64,000 bases of DNA from Asterella californica (lineage: Eukaryota; Streptophyta; Marchantiopsida; Marchantiales; Aytoniaceae): the NCBI GenBank assembly GCA_036924285.1, contig JAYKYS010000004.1, positions 1,860,001-1,924,000 of the forward strand, read 5' to 3'. The notes below the pieces were generated by a model. That model ran no database searches. It was given only the letters and a program-made list of their open reading frames with translations, and had not been told where the DNA came from. Position 1 is the first letter of the stretch. Every line of letters begins with the position of its first letter. A program made the position numbers and the translations under genes. This document shows, piece by piece, positions 1-9,600 of the stretch.

Positions 1-825
1 TACACTTTTCTACAAAAGAATTGGTACCGACTTGGAGTATCTTTGATGCCATCTCGCTACCCCAGGACTTAGAGGGCCGCAACCGAATTCGTACTAATTA
101 CCCCGCCAACCCGAAGGTGAGAGGTCCATTTCGAAACCCGGTGGTAATCTCCCTCTAGCATCCACACTAGGTGACTGCACTAGTGCAGGGGTAGACGGAG
201 GCGTCCCGCATTCACGGTACGTTTAAGGGACATCTAGTGTCCCGCCCCTAGGCAACTTGGTGCCCCTCATATTCTCCCGAAGGGGCCAGCCTACTCCAAG
301 CCGGTTGTGAGTCTGAAGGGATTTGATCCGGAGACCTCCTCCCTACAAGTTTCTCAGCTACACCACGGAAGCTGATCTCACAACTGGTTTTGAAGACCAG
401 TTTCTAAGCTAATATGCTAGAAAGCTGCGGTATTTCGTCTTTTCTTTGCTAACACGAAATGCCATAACTTTCTCTAGACGTGCTCTTTTTGTACATTTCA
501 AATTTTAAACAAATACTACAGACTACAATCTACATGAGAAAAATCTAAAAAGTATTTTTCGAACTCACTCTGATTTATGGTAAATTTCCCGGTATCAGAA
601 ATCTTGTAGAAGAACTCCAAGTAACTTTTTGCCTGCAACTCCGTTTGCAACTTTTGAACATACCATGGTGATCAGCGCGACGAGACCTACGCCGTGGTGT
701 TTTCAGATTTTTGAATGCTCACTTCCTCCAGAATCGGCTTCTCTGAGGTTTTAACTTCACTCAAAGAGACTAACTTCAAACTGAGAGGTGAATTATTCAC
801 TATGTGGAATAATTCACATCACGAC
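1..825. other. Unclassified left flank
   Basis: No coding frame here is convincing. The first ~400 bases are GC-richer than what follows and include a tRNA-like stretch (listed separately); the rest is AT-rich. A short imperfect hairpin with 11-bp arms (GTGAATTATTC and its complement) lies near 787-816. Similarity to the second B element begins near position 826, so this stretch is not recognisable B sequence and marks where the B1 element is truncated on its left. Confidence 0.5.
301..387 (-). repeat. tRNA-like sequence, possible SINE head
   Basis: On the minus strand, TGGTGTAGCTGAG (complement of about 354-366) resembles a pol III A box, and GGATCAAATCCC (complement of about 318-329) resembles a B box, spaced roughly as in a tRNA. 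The unit is flanked by near-perfect 11-bp inverted arms at 301-311 and 377-387 that could act like an acceptor stem. I could not fit a complete cloverleaf or an anticodon. A tRNA-derived SINE head or a decayed tRNA gene are both possible. Confidence 0.3.
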
Positions 826-1784
826 AACGTGCCTCTGAGCCACGAGGTGCGTCAGTGGAGTTGGATCCACAACGCGGGGAGGCTGGTAGACAGACCAGGC
901 TTCCCCAGTCGTTCATGTTATCGGAGGCGTTGAGGATCACATCTATGGTTCCTAAACGGCCTATCGATGGTGCAGTAGAGTTGGAGGCATCGACATCCAG
1001 GAGTGGGTGTGATGTGAGTCCACTTTCGACGTCTGTGGATGTGACGTCGAACCCGATGTTGGAGGCGACTACAGCAGTTTTGCGAGTCCCACTATTCTCA
1101 GCCACAGATATGAGGACATTGGGAGTCAACTTGGTTCCAGTGTTCCAGTTGGCGGCCACGCTCAGTGAGAGCGAGGATATAGTTACCTCTAGTGCTGAAG
1201 TAGTTCAGCGAGAGGCGGTAGACGTGTCCATGGAGTCGAGGATCAGGAAAGCTACCAGTGGTACTTGGCAAGCGGCGGCTGCTAGGTTAGATGAGTTACC
1301 AGCTAGACCGGCGATTGACCGTGCTGGTTTGGCACCAAGTGTGGTGTTGTTGGGCAACAGAAGTGGTATCTTCTGTTTGGTGGCACCTTCAGGGAAAGTG
1401 TATCGACCCCAGAAGGTCTTGTTAGACTCTGGAGCCCAAGCGTTGATGTTGGGAAAGGCGGCGTGTATTGGTTTGGGTCTGAAGAAGTCCGAGATAGAGA
1501 GATGTCCATTCCAGTTGCAGACATCGCTAGGGGGATCAGGAGGTACGGCTCTACACATGACACGTGAGATGTTGACGGTGAGAGTTCGGCCAGATCACCC
1601 CACGGATGGCTCTATGGTGAGAACCAAGGCCATCGTTACAGCCGCAGAGTCTTATTATGTATTGCTTGGAGGTGCTGTGTTGTACCCTATGGGGTTCGTG
1701 ATCGACTATTGAGCGGAGACAGCATCTTACAGACCAGGTTGGCAGTCCGATGAGGGACGAGTGAGCCGCTTACCAGTGCGGTTC
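826..1784 (+). pseudogene. Retroelement B1: gag tail and retropepsin fragment
   Basis: The open frame at 855-1712 encodes the region before the aspartic protease and the protease core of Ty3 family B. The active-site triad DSG is in the context VLLDSGAQALMLG (Asp codon 1425-1427, residue 191 of the frame). Retropepsins cleave the gag-pol polyprotein. The gag domain and zinc knuckle seen in the second B copy are missing, so the fragment is 5'-truncated at about 826. The frame ends in TGA at 1710-1712 where B2 has TGG, a nonsense change. Coding is then cut at 1784 by insertion of a family A element, whose solo LTR remains. The continuation of B resumes at 2700 and, as a second copy, at 12477. 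Confidence 0.82.
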
Positions 1785-2699
1785 TGTAACGACTTATGTT
1801 ACACATAGGAAGTTTGTCTATTAGTAAGGTGTTTAGTTATAACTAAGTGTTGAGAATGTTTATTTGCTGCCAAAGTACTTTAAGGAGGTATCAAGTTAGT
1901 CATGACTAGCTAAAAGTTAGTTCTGGTTAAACTTAGCTGTACTTTTGGCAGAATTCAGATATTTGCTAAAGAGTGAGCACTATTATCTTGTCCTCTTGTC
2001 TAAAAGGTAGAAAAGAGGTGGAAAGTATCCCTTATCTCCTTTTTGACTTGATATGAGTGGTTGGATTAAAGTTGTGGACTTTGTGGGCATTAAAAACAAG
2101 AAGAGATTCTACATGTTTCCTTTTTAGTGGTCCTAGTGTAGAGAGGGGGTGGAAATTCGAGATTCCTTGAGAATATTCTAGAATCCTTCTAGAAGTTGTT
2201 GACTTTGAAGGAATAAGCCCATGTGAAAAGGTAAGAAGCCCATGTGATTAATACTTTTACCTTAAGTAATATCTTAGTAAAACTCGGTAAAAGTAGTTAC
2301 GGTTGAGTTACCAGAGGGTACCAAAGTAAAAACCTAGAATGTATAAATAGAGGAGTAGAGAAGAGCTCCTCATCCTTGTTTTCACATTGTCGTAATGACA
2401 ACTTGAGTAATATAGAGAGTGTGGGATATTTTTAGCATGTGAGAACTTGAGAGACGTCGTTAGAATGGAGGATTTTAGTTGATGTGTTTAAGGAGAATTT
2501 TTAGTTGATAAGTTTGTGGGTGTATGAATGAGTGAACTTAGCATTTTTTCCTTCAAGATTCATGGTGTGCTTCCATCAAAGCCATCAGAGGTGACCCCTA
2601 AGTGAGAGACAGGCCCGACATTTGCAAATTCATCGGTGACGATCGTGGAGGTTGAGAGATCGGGGAGGTAGTTGATCGATGGATCGTGGAAGGTTTACA
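1785..2699 (+). repeat. Family A solo LTR
   Basis: A 915-bp LTR starting TGTAACGAC and ending TTTACA, matching four other LTRs in the window. It carries TATAAATAG at 2342-2350. It is flanked on both sides by GTTC (1781-1784 and 2700-2703), a 4-bp target duplication inside B. The uninterrupted B2 copy near 60660-60690 shows only one corresponding site. No internal A sequence is attached, so this looks like a solo LTR left by LTR-LTR recombination. Confidence 0.93.
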
Positions 2700-3427
2700 G
2701 TTCAGTGCTAGAGTTGGGACAACGGAGCCTACACCAGGGACGATCACATCCGTTGCAGGGTTCAGTTCGATCATCACTTGGCCGAGCGAGTTGTTGGAGG
2801 GCAATGCCCATTCGGAGGATAATCCGATCTTTGAGGAGGTGGAGGACATGCCTAGCATGTCTACTAGCACCATCTGCCTTGGATGTTCCACTCTGGAGTT
2901 CGAGTGGAGAGTTACAACAGTATGCTGATCAGTTGGTGTAGCAGGCTTGGAGTGAAGCCTTTGTACCACCAGTAGATGAACAAAGGGTTGTTCCTGCTAC
3001 TGACCCTGTGACCTTATCACCGTTGGATACGACTCCTATTGTGTGGCAGTATCCAGAGGAGGGTGTATGTGTGCTGGAGCTGTTTGAGAGATCAGTGCAG
3101 GTTTGGCTGCGGTATTGCAGACAGGCATACAAGTACAGCAATACTTGTATGTGGAGAGAGATGAGATTGCGAGACGCATCTCATTGCGACATGTGGCACG
3201 TTTGGTGCAGAAATATTCTGAGTTGTTGCCCATATCATCTGTTAGAGGATACCAGCAAGCATTACCGTCGAATATTTCGCTGCTGGGGGCGTAAGATCTT
3301 ACGTTTGTTGGTACCATTCACTTGGTGATAGCCGGATGGCCATGTCAAGGTCACACGCGTGCTGGGAGAGGTCAGGATTTACATGACCCGCGATCTAGGA
3401 TGTTCTGAGAGATGTCACGGATCTTAC
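2700..3427 (+). pseudogene. Retroelement B1: duplicated linker and DNMT N-terminal half
   Basis: This 728-bp stretch duplicates 12477-13205. It encodes the linker after the protease and then the start of the cytosine-5 methyltransferase domain. It retains motif II as YVERD (near 3148-3162) and the catalytic motif IV as GWPCQGHTRAG, with the Cys codon at 3343-3345. The longer copy has Lys in motif II and Ser before the catalytic Cys, so this fragment preserves the better residues. A 1-nt deletion in motif I (near 3089) breaks the frame. The stretch stops abruptly at about 3427 and joins a family A pol tail, so motifs VI-X are absent. Confidence 0.85.
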
Positions 3428-3740
3428 GAGCGAGCTCAGGCGTATCAAAAGAAGAGTTACGACAAACGGTTGGGCAAGAGGGAGGTAAAACCTTTTCAAG
3501 TCGGAGATTGGGTTATGTTGTATGATGCTATCAGATTCAAGAGGGCTAGGAAGAAGTTTCTTCCGAGATATTTTGGTCCTTTTGTTGTAGATAAGGTGTG
3601 GAGCAACTTCACATATGAACTTCAGGAGCTGGGAGGAAGGAGATTCGATCGGGTAAATCATGACAAGTTGAAGTTGTTTCATCGACGAAAGTTCTCTCTT
3701 CACTTCGAGGACGGAGTGAACATTTAGTCCGGAGGTAAAA
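3428..3740 (+). pseudogene. Family A pol 3' tail fragment
   Basis: It matches the last ~310 bp of family A pol before the 3' LTR (compare 11250-11560). It encodes the integrase C-terminal region with the GPY/F-type motif RYFGPFVVDKVW and then the polypurine tract. The frame is open to the stop at 3725-3727. On the left it joins B sequence directly; on the right it runs into the LTR at 3741. No A integrase core precedes it, so it is a recombination scar and not an insertion of its own. Confidence 0.85.
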
Positions 3741-4640
3741 TATAACGACCTATGTTACACATAGGAAGTTTGTCTATTAGTAAGTGTTGAGAATGTTTAT
3801 TTGCTGCCAAAGTACTTTAAGGAGGTATCAAGTTAGTCATGACTATCTAAAAGTTAGTTATGGTTAAACTTAGCTGTACTTTTGACAGAATTCAGATATT
3901 TGCTAAAGAGTGAGTACTACTATCTTGTCATCTTGTCTAAAAGATAGAAAGGAGGTGGAAAGTATCCCTTATCTCCATTTTGACTTGATATTAGTGGTTG
4001 GATTAAGTTGTGGACTTTCTGGGCATTAAAAACAAGAAGAGATTCCACATGTTTCCTTTTTAGTGGGTCCTAGTGTAGAGAGGGGGTGGAAATTCGAGAT
4101 TCTTTGAGAATATTCTAGAATCCTTCTAGAAGTTGTTGACTTTGAAGGAATAAGCCCATGTGAAAAGGTAAGAAGCCCATGTGATTAATGCTTTTACCTT
4201 AAGTAATATCTTAGTAAAACCCGGTAAAAGTAGTTACGGTTGAGTTACCGGAGGGTACCAAAGTAAAAACCTAGAATGTATAAATAGAGGAGTAGAGAAG
4301 AGCTCCTCATCCTTGTTTTCACATTGTCGTAATGACAACTTGAGTAATATAGAGAGTGTGAGATATTTTTAGCATGTGAGAACTTGAGAGACGTCGTTAG
4401 AATGCAGGATTTTAGTTGATGTGTTTAAGGAGATTTTTAGTTGATAAGTTTGTGGGTGTATGAATGAGTGAACTTAGCATTTTTTCCTTCAAGATTCATG
4501 GTGTGCTTCCATCAAAGCCATCAGAGGTGACCCCTGAGTGAGAGATAGGTCCGACATTTGCAGATTCATCGGTGGTGATCGTGGAGGTTGAGAGATCGGG
4601 GGGGGGGGTAGTTGATCGATGAGATCGTGGAAGGTTTACA
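3741..4640 (+). repeat. A1 5' LTR
   Basis: A 900-bp LTR beginning TATAACGACC (TG changed to TA) and ending TTTACA just before the primer site. Relative to the other LTRs it lacks ~17 bp (GTGTTTAGTTCTAACTA) near 3783, probably lost between short TAAG repeats. Confidence 0.93.
4279..4287 (+). promoter_or_regulatory. TATA box of A1 5' LTR
   Basis: TATAAATAG sits in the same place in all five LTRs, about two thirds of the way into the LTR, as expected for the pol II promoter driving the genomic RNA. Confidence 0.6.
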
Positions 4641-4644
4641 TTTT

Positions 4645-4661
4645 TGGTTCCGTTGCCGAGA
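4645..4661 (+). other. Primer-binding site, tRNA-Glu type (A1)
   Basis: TGGTTCCGTTGCCGAGA follows the LTR after four T residues. It complements the 3' end of plant tRNA-Glu as I recall it (ending CCCGGCAACGGAACCA) with one mismatch. Copy A2 has no mismatch. Reverse transcription would be primed here. Confidence 0.7.
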
Positions 4662-4685
4662 CCTCACTTGAAGGGATCATTAAAA

Positions 4686-4856
4686 ATGTTTAGAGTTCAG
4701 TTCTATATTAGACAAAAAGAGATTATGAGAAAACACATGGAGAGAACATTGGGAGGAGAGAGAGCTAACGCGATGTTAGCAACATTAGAACCTTTCGTGT
4801 ACCGCGTAGTGATATATGACGCGTTCGAAGTCATTCTTTACATCTTGTTTACTTAG
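4686..4856 (+). CDS. Small leader ORF, 56 codons (A1)
   Basis: The first ORF after the primer site (MFRVQFYIRQK...) ends at the same codon in A2 (16622-16792) and is uninterrupted in both copies. It is rich in charged residues in its first half and hydrophobic at the end (VILYILF). I recognise no domain. Its survival in both copies, while gag-pol is broken several times, may simply reflect short length. Confidence 0.35.
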   Translation: MFRVQFYIRQKEIMRKHMERTLGGERANAMLATLEPFVYRVVIYDAFEVILYILFT

Positions 4857-4939
4857 AAAGGGTTTGAGGAGAGTTGAAAGAGGGTGCAACAAGAGTTCTA
4901 GAGAAAAGAGGAGAGAAAAGTTATTAGAGGAGAGAAATT

Positions 4940-5400
4940 TGAGAGTTGAAGAATTTTGTTCTCTGGAAAAAGTTTACAGTCAGTGTCAGATTTTCTGTGA
5001 ATTTTATTTTCCTGAGAAACTTTCCAGTGTTTTAGATTGGCTAATAACCTATCTAGGACAAAAACAAACATAGGAAAAAGTGGTTTAGAGAAGGAGCAAT
5101 GAATTTTCAAAGTTGAGGGGGTTTATTCGTGAGAGTTGAGGAATTCTGTTCTCTGGAAAAAGTTTACAGTCAGTGTCAGATTTTCTGTGAATTTTATTTT
5201 CCTGAGAAACTTTCCAGTGTTTTAGAGTGGCTGATATGCTATCCAGGAAAAAAGAAATCATGAGAAGATGAGGTCTGAAGAGGGAGAAAGAATTTTTCAA
5301 AGTGGAGGGGGTTGACAACCATGAGGGAAGTGAAAATATACAAATTTCAGTTCTCTGAAAATTTATACAGTCATCACCATCTCTTCTGATTAGGGAAGTT
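4940..5400 (+). repeat. ~190-bp tandem repeat in A1 leader
   Basis: A unit beginning near GTTCTCTGGAAAAAGTTTAC is repeated with a period of 190 bp (4961, then 5151) and a third, diverged copy near 5353. The same three-unit array is present in A2. Short ORFs read across it are repeat-derived and not called. Confidence 0.8.
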
Positions 5401-5527
5401 TTTGTTGAAACTTCATGATTTAGTAGCTTGGAGGTTGAGCTACTGGAGACCATAAAAATCTTGGAGAGATCTCTTACCAACTAAGAGATATACGTCTCGA
5501 CATACAAGGAGGTCTTGAAGATACTTC

Positions 5528-5845
5528 ATGGGGAATCCAGTTCGAGTGCCGAGGTGGAAGAAGAGACGTTTAGGAGTTCGAACAGAGACGGAGAAGCCCA
5601 AGTTAAGTATAGATGAGTTACGAACACGCATCTATAGCACTTGGGGTGCCCTCTTTACCCTATACGAAGAAGCTTCCGCGACCATTGGCATAGATTTGAA
5701 GAAAGCCGAGTTTAAAGCATCATTCATTGTGGAGGCCACAAATGCTCCTGGTGAAGTAGAGTTGGATCCTTACAAGAGTGAGTTCAAGATGTCTGTTGTG
5801 ATTAGTACAAACGATGGTGAGGAGGATCATATCTTCGATAGTTAA
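5528..5845 (+). CDS. Leader ORF, 105 codons (A1), unknown
   Basis: A basic N-terminus (WKKRRLGVRTETEKPK) is followed by a mixed, acidic C-terminus ending GEEDHIFDS. A2 has the same ORF, same length, at 17463-17780 with only a few amino-acid changes, so the ORF belongs to the element. It lies between the leader repeats and the zinc-knuckle ORF. No known domain is recognised. It could be a separate small product or an exon of a spliced leader protein. Confidence 0.5.
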   Translation: MGNPVRVPRWKKRRLGVRTETEKPKLSIDELRTRIYSTWGALFTLYEEASATIGIDLKKAEFKASFIVEATNAPGEVELDPYKSEFKMSVVISTNDGEEDHIFDS

Positions 5846-5983
5846 TTTTAGATTAGATTTTATTTCGTGTATAGCATGTATAATACACGATTTCCAATAT
5901 AAAGCTCGGAAGAGTTAAGAAAGTGATGCAGAATTATTTTCCTCTATGATATTTTGTCCACTTAATGGTTGAGAAGGTGCAAC

Positions 5984-6460
5984 ATGAGTGGAAATTCAAA
6001 AGATTGGAAAGTTAGACTTAGAAACCTTCCTCAAGGTTTAGATGTCATAGTAAGTGTCTGAGAAAGTTCGAGAGAGATTATCGTCGAGTTTGAAAACCCT
6101 AGTACTAAACCTCAAGTAGAATCTCCGAGGAGAAGAGTAGAAACTGACTTGTGGTGTTATTTCTGTAGAGGGTTGGGACATAAAGTAGTGAATTGTCCAA
6201 CTAGAATCAGAACCGAGAGAGCTAAAGGGAAGCGGGAGTTTACTGATTTAAGTCTTCGAGTGGGTCCATCGTCACCAACGCCAATTCATCTTCTAAGAGA
6301 AGATCCTTGTCCAAGTTGTGGAGTGGGTGATTTATCAAGAGGACACAAGTGCGTCGATGTGGCCGCTCTACTTACGTCAGTAGTCGAGAAGTTGGACGAG
6401 ACTCAAAGAGCTGAGACGGAGAAGTTGTCGACTTCAAAAGAGGACTCGACTGAGTTGTGA
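5984..6460 (+). pseudogene. Leader zinc-knuckle ORF with one stop (A1)
   Basis: The frame starts MSGNSKDWKVRLRNLPQG and contains a CX2CX4HX4C knuckle (CYFCRGLGHKVVNC) and a second Cys/His cluster (CPSCGVGDLSRGHKC). A TGA at 6059-6061 interrupts it where A2 has GGA. A2 in turn has a TAG where A1 has TGG, so each copy is intact where the other is broken. The protein is separate from gag, which has its own knuckle. A nucleic-acid-binding accessory protein is the natural inference. Its stop overlaps the start of the next ORF (TGATG). Confidence 0.6.
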
Positions 6461-6624
6461 TGGAGATTGTCATTCGGATGGTGGAGAAAACAGTGATGCG
6501 ACTCAGGCTCATGATTACCTTGGGAGAAGAGATGGCACAAGAGGTGTTGTTACAACCATTTCCTTTCATTTTACCTATGGTAGATTATTCGCGAATGGAA
6601 TTGATGATGTTCGTACTCTTTTAG
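6460..6624 (+). CDS. 54-codon ORF overlapping the zinc-knuckle ORF (A1)
   Basis: The ATG overlaps the preceding stop in the sequence TGATG. The product (MEIVIRMVEKTVMRLRLM...) is amphipathic and ends in a hydrophobic stretch with VDYSRMELMMF. It is intact and of equal length in A2 (18395-18559). The stop-start overlap would suit termination-reinitiation. No domain is recognised. Confidence 0.35.
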   Translation: MEIVIRMVEKTVMRLRLMITLGEEMAQEVLLQPFPFILPMVDYSRMELMMFVLF

Positions 6625-6673
6625 CGAGTAGTTATTACACAAAAATTAGAAAAATAGAAAGAATAGTTACAAG

Positions 6674-9600
6674 ATGGAGAAGTTACCAGTGTTTCATGGG
6701 AAGGACAATGAAGATGTAGAACCATTTGTACGAGACTTCAAAAGGGGTTGCATCGGAAACAACGTGAGAAGGAAGGAAGAATGAGTGTTGTTACTGCTAG
6801 AGTTTTTAGAAGATTTTGCTCTTACGTGGTATGAAGTTGAGTGAAGAGTCAGACACCTGGTGCAGTTGAGGACACATGGGAGACGTTGAGTAATGCACTC
6901 ATCGAAGAATTTCTTCCAGAAGAGAGTTATGAGAAGCTCATGGTGGAGCTTACTCATTTGAAGCAACGTGACGACGAGAAAGTTCGGCAATATGCCGAAA
7001 GGGTGGATAAGTTGGAGCAACGGTTTCGGACGGTCCTACGGAAGAGTGGAGACAATGTGGAGCTAACGATGGCAGAGATTGGAGCAGTGCTGACCAAGAA
7101 CTTGGTGGGAGGGTTGAGACCTTCAATTCGAACCCAAGTGAGGTACGAGAAGCCAGCAACCAAAGCGGAGGTCATCAAGATTGCGACAAATATGGAAGAG
7201 AGTTTGGATGAAGGAGATATCATCCAACCTCATCATGCTGCTCTGGTGTCGACTCCGACTCCTGGTGTAGCCACAACGACCGCACCTGCACCATCACAAT
7301 TGGTGATTGCTTCAACGTCAACTCCTACTCCAACGGTGGTGCCAAGACCGTTTGTCCCAACAACGATGTCTACTGCCACCTCTGATTTTCATGCCGAGCT
7401 GAACAGCATCACCGACACTCTTGCGAATCTCAAGATAAATGTGGTGTAGTTACGAGAATCGAGAAACAAAGGTGGAGGAGGAGGTCAAAGAGGTTACGAC
7501 AACAATCCCAACCGAGGAAATCAAGGTAACTTTGGAGGCAACCAAGGTAACTTTGGAGGAATCACTTGTTGGACGTGTGGAGGTTCTCTTTTCCAGCGAA
7601 ATTGTCCTAACAACGGAGCAAGAAGTGCCGAAGCTGTCAGAATGAATGTGGGTGGAGGAAATCCATCACAAGGACGAGACAAGGGGGTGGCTACTATCGA
7701 TGTCGTGCGAGATCCCACCTACGAGAAAGGAGAGAGTTTAAACTCTTCTCATGCACCGGTGGAGCTTTTAGCTCAAGAAAAGAAAAGAACTTGATTTTCT
7801 GATGAACCGGTTTTCATGGAGGAGTTAGCTAGTAGAAGTACTCGTTCGAGTAATGTTTCGAGTACACCAAGGGAGCCAAGAAGGAAGCTGGGGATGGCGG
7901 ATTTCACCATTTCATCTTCCCAAGCGGGATATGATGTGGTTGAAGATGTGGGTGCTCAGAAAGCCAACATCATTATTGGACAACTGATCGCACTTAATCC
8001 CAGCTTACGAAGGGAACTCAGAGGAGGACTGAGTTATAAGAGAAGCAAGAAGAAGAAACCCAAAAGCAAGACATCAAAGTCTGTGGGAGTTGATGTGGTG
8101 GATGTGCATGCTTCAGAGGTATGCACTAGGGCTTCAAAGATTGAAGTCCGGTTGAATGATCACTACGTCTCTGACGTATTGGTGGATGGAGGGTCGGATG
8201 TAAACGCCATATCGGAGAGGTTGATGAAGAAGTTGGGGATGGAACCAACTCGCCCGGCTAGCATTGTCGTGGGGATGGCTAACAAGCAACGGGTAAGATC
8301 TCTTGGTGTGTTAGAGAAGGTGGTCGTGTCTGTGATGGGAGTTCAAACATTGATGTCCTTTCAAGTGTTAAAGGACTCTAGTTATGATTTGCTCCTAGGT
8401 AGGCCTTGGTTGAGAGCTGTGCACACCACTGATAGGTGGCACAAGGGATACTTACGGATTGGACCTAGAGAGCATAGAGTGATAGGGGTGTTGGAGTTGT
8501 GACTTCTGACTCTGATAGACCCACTAGTGACTATTGGGAATCTGATACGGAGGACGATCAAAGTGTCTCAAAAGTAGATACTGGAGATTCTTACAATCAA
8601 GAATCCTCGTCTGAGGACGAAGGATTTGGTCGAGATGAATCATTACATCAGCTTAGTGCTATTGACTTATTGCCTCGACCAGCAGTGGAGAAAGATCCTG
8701 GCAAAGAAGAGTTGAGTGAGGCAGAGATTGTGAGAAGACTCTCTACCCTGAAGTTTGGTATCAATGTCACTCAAGAGGAGAAAAGTAGATTCCTAGATAT
8801 ATTTCGAAAATATATCCATGTGTTTGCTTTCAGCTACAAGGATTTGAAGGAGGTGACTCTCGAGACTCATCGAATCGAATTGGAGGAGAACGCAAGACCA
8901 GTTCGACAGAAGCAGAGAAGGGTCAATCCTACAACATCGATGATGGTCAAGGAGGAGATAGACAAGTTGAGGGAGGCGAGTTTCATCTACGAGATGGAGA
9001 ACTCAGAATGGGTTTCACCCATTGTGATTGTCAAGAAGAAGAATGGTAAGCTGCGAGTGTGCATAGACTATAAGAAGTTGAATGCAGTTACCAAGAAGGA
9101 TTATTATCCTCTACCATTTATAGATGAGATTTTGGAGGAAGTTGCTGGTCATGAGTGGTACAGCTTTGGTGATGGTTATAGTGGATACAACCAGATCAAG
9201 ATAGCACAGGAGTACCAGCAGTTGACTACTTTCACTACTCCTTGGGGAACATTTGCATTTCGAGTGATGTCATTCGGACTGTGTAATGCTCCGGCCATGT
9301 TTCAGAGGTTCATGAACAAGGTGTTCGAACTATTCATAGGAAAGTTTGTTCGTGATTTCATTGATGATTTTTGTGTGTACGGAAGAAAGGAGGACCACTT
9401 TGATCATGTGATCAAAGTTCTGCAGCGGTTGGAGCAAGCTAACGCTTCTCTGAATCCAGAGAAGTGCATCTTTGGCTGCGAAAAAGGTTTGCTGTTAGGA
9501 CACATCATTTCCAAGAAGGGGATTGCGGTAGATCTTGAGAAGGTGAAGAAGATTGTGGATCTTCCATTTCCAATCAACTTGACAAAATTGAGACAGATTC

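Noticed and set aside
7439..7645. A 68-codon ORF at the gag/protease boundary of A1
   Set aside because: It is an alternative-frame shadow of the glycine-rich gag tail and knuckle, and is created by the local GGN repeats.
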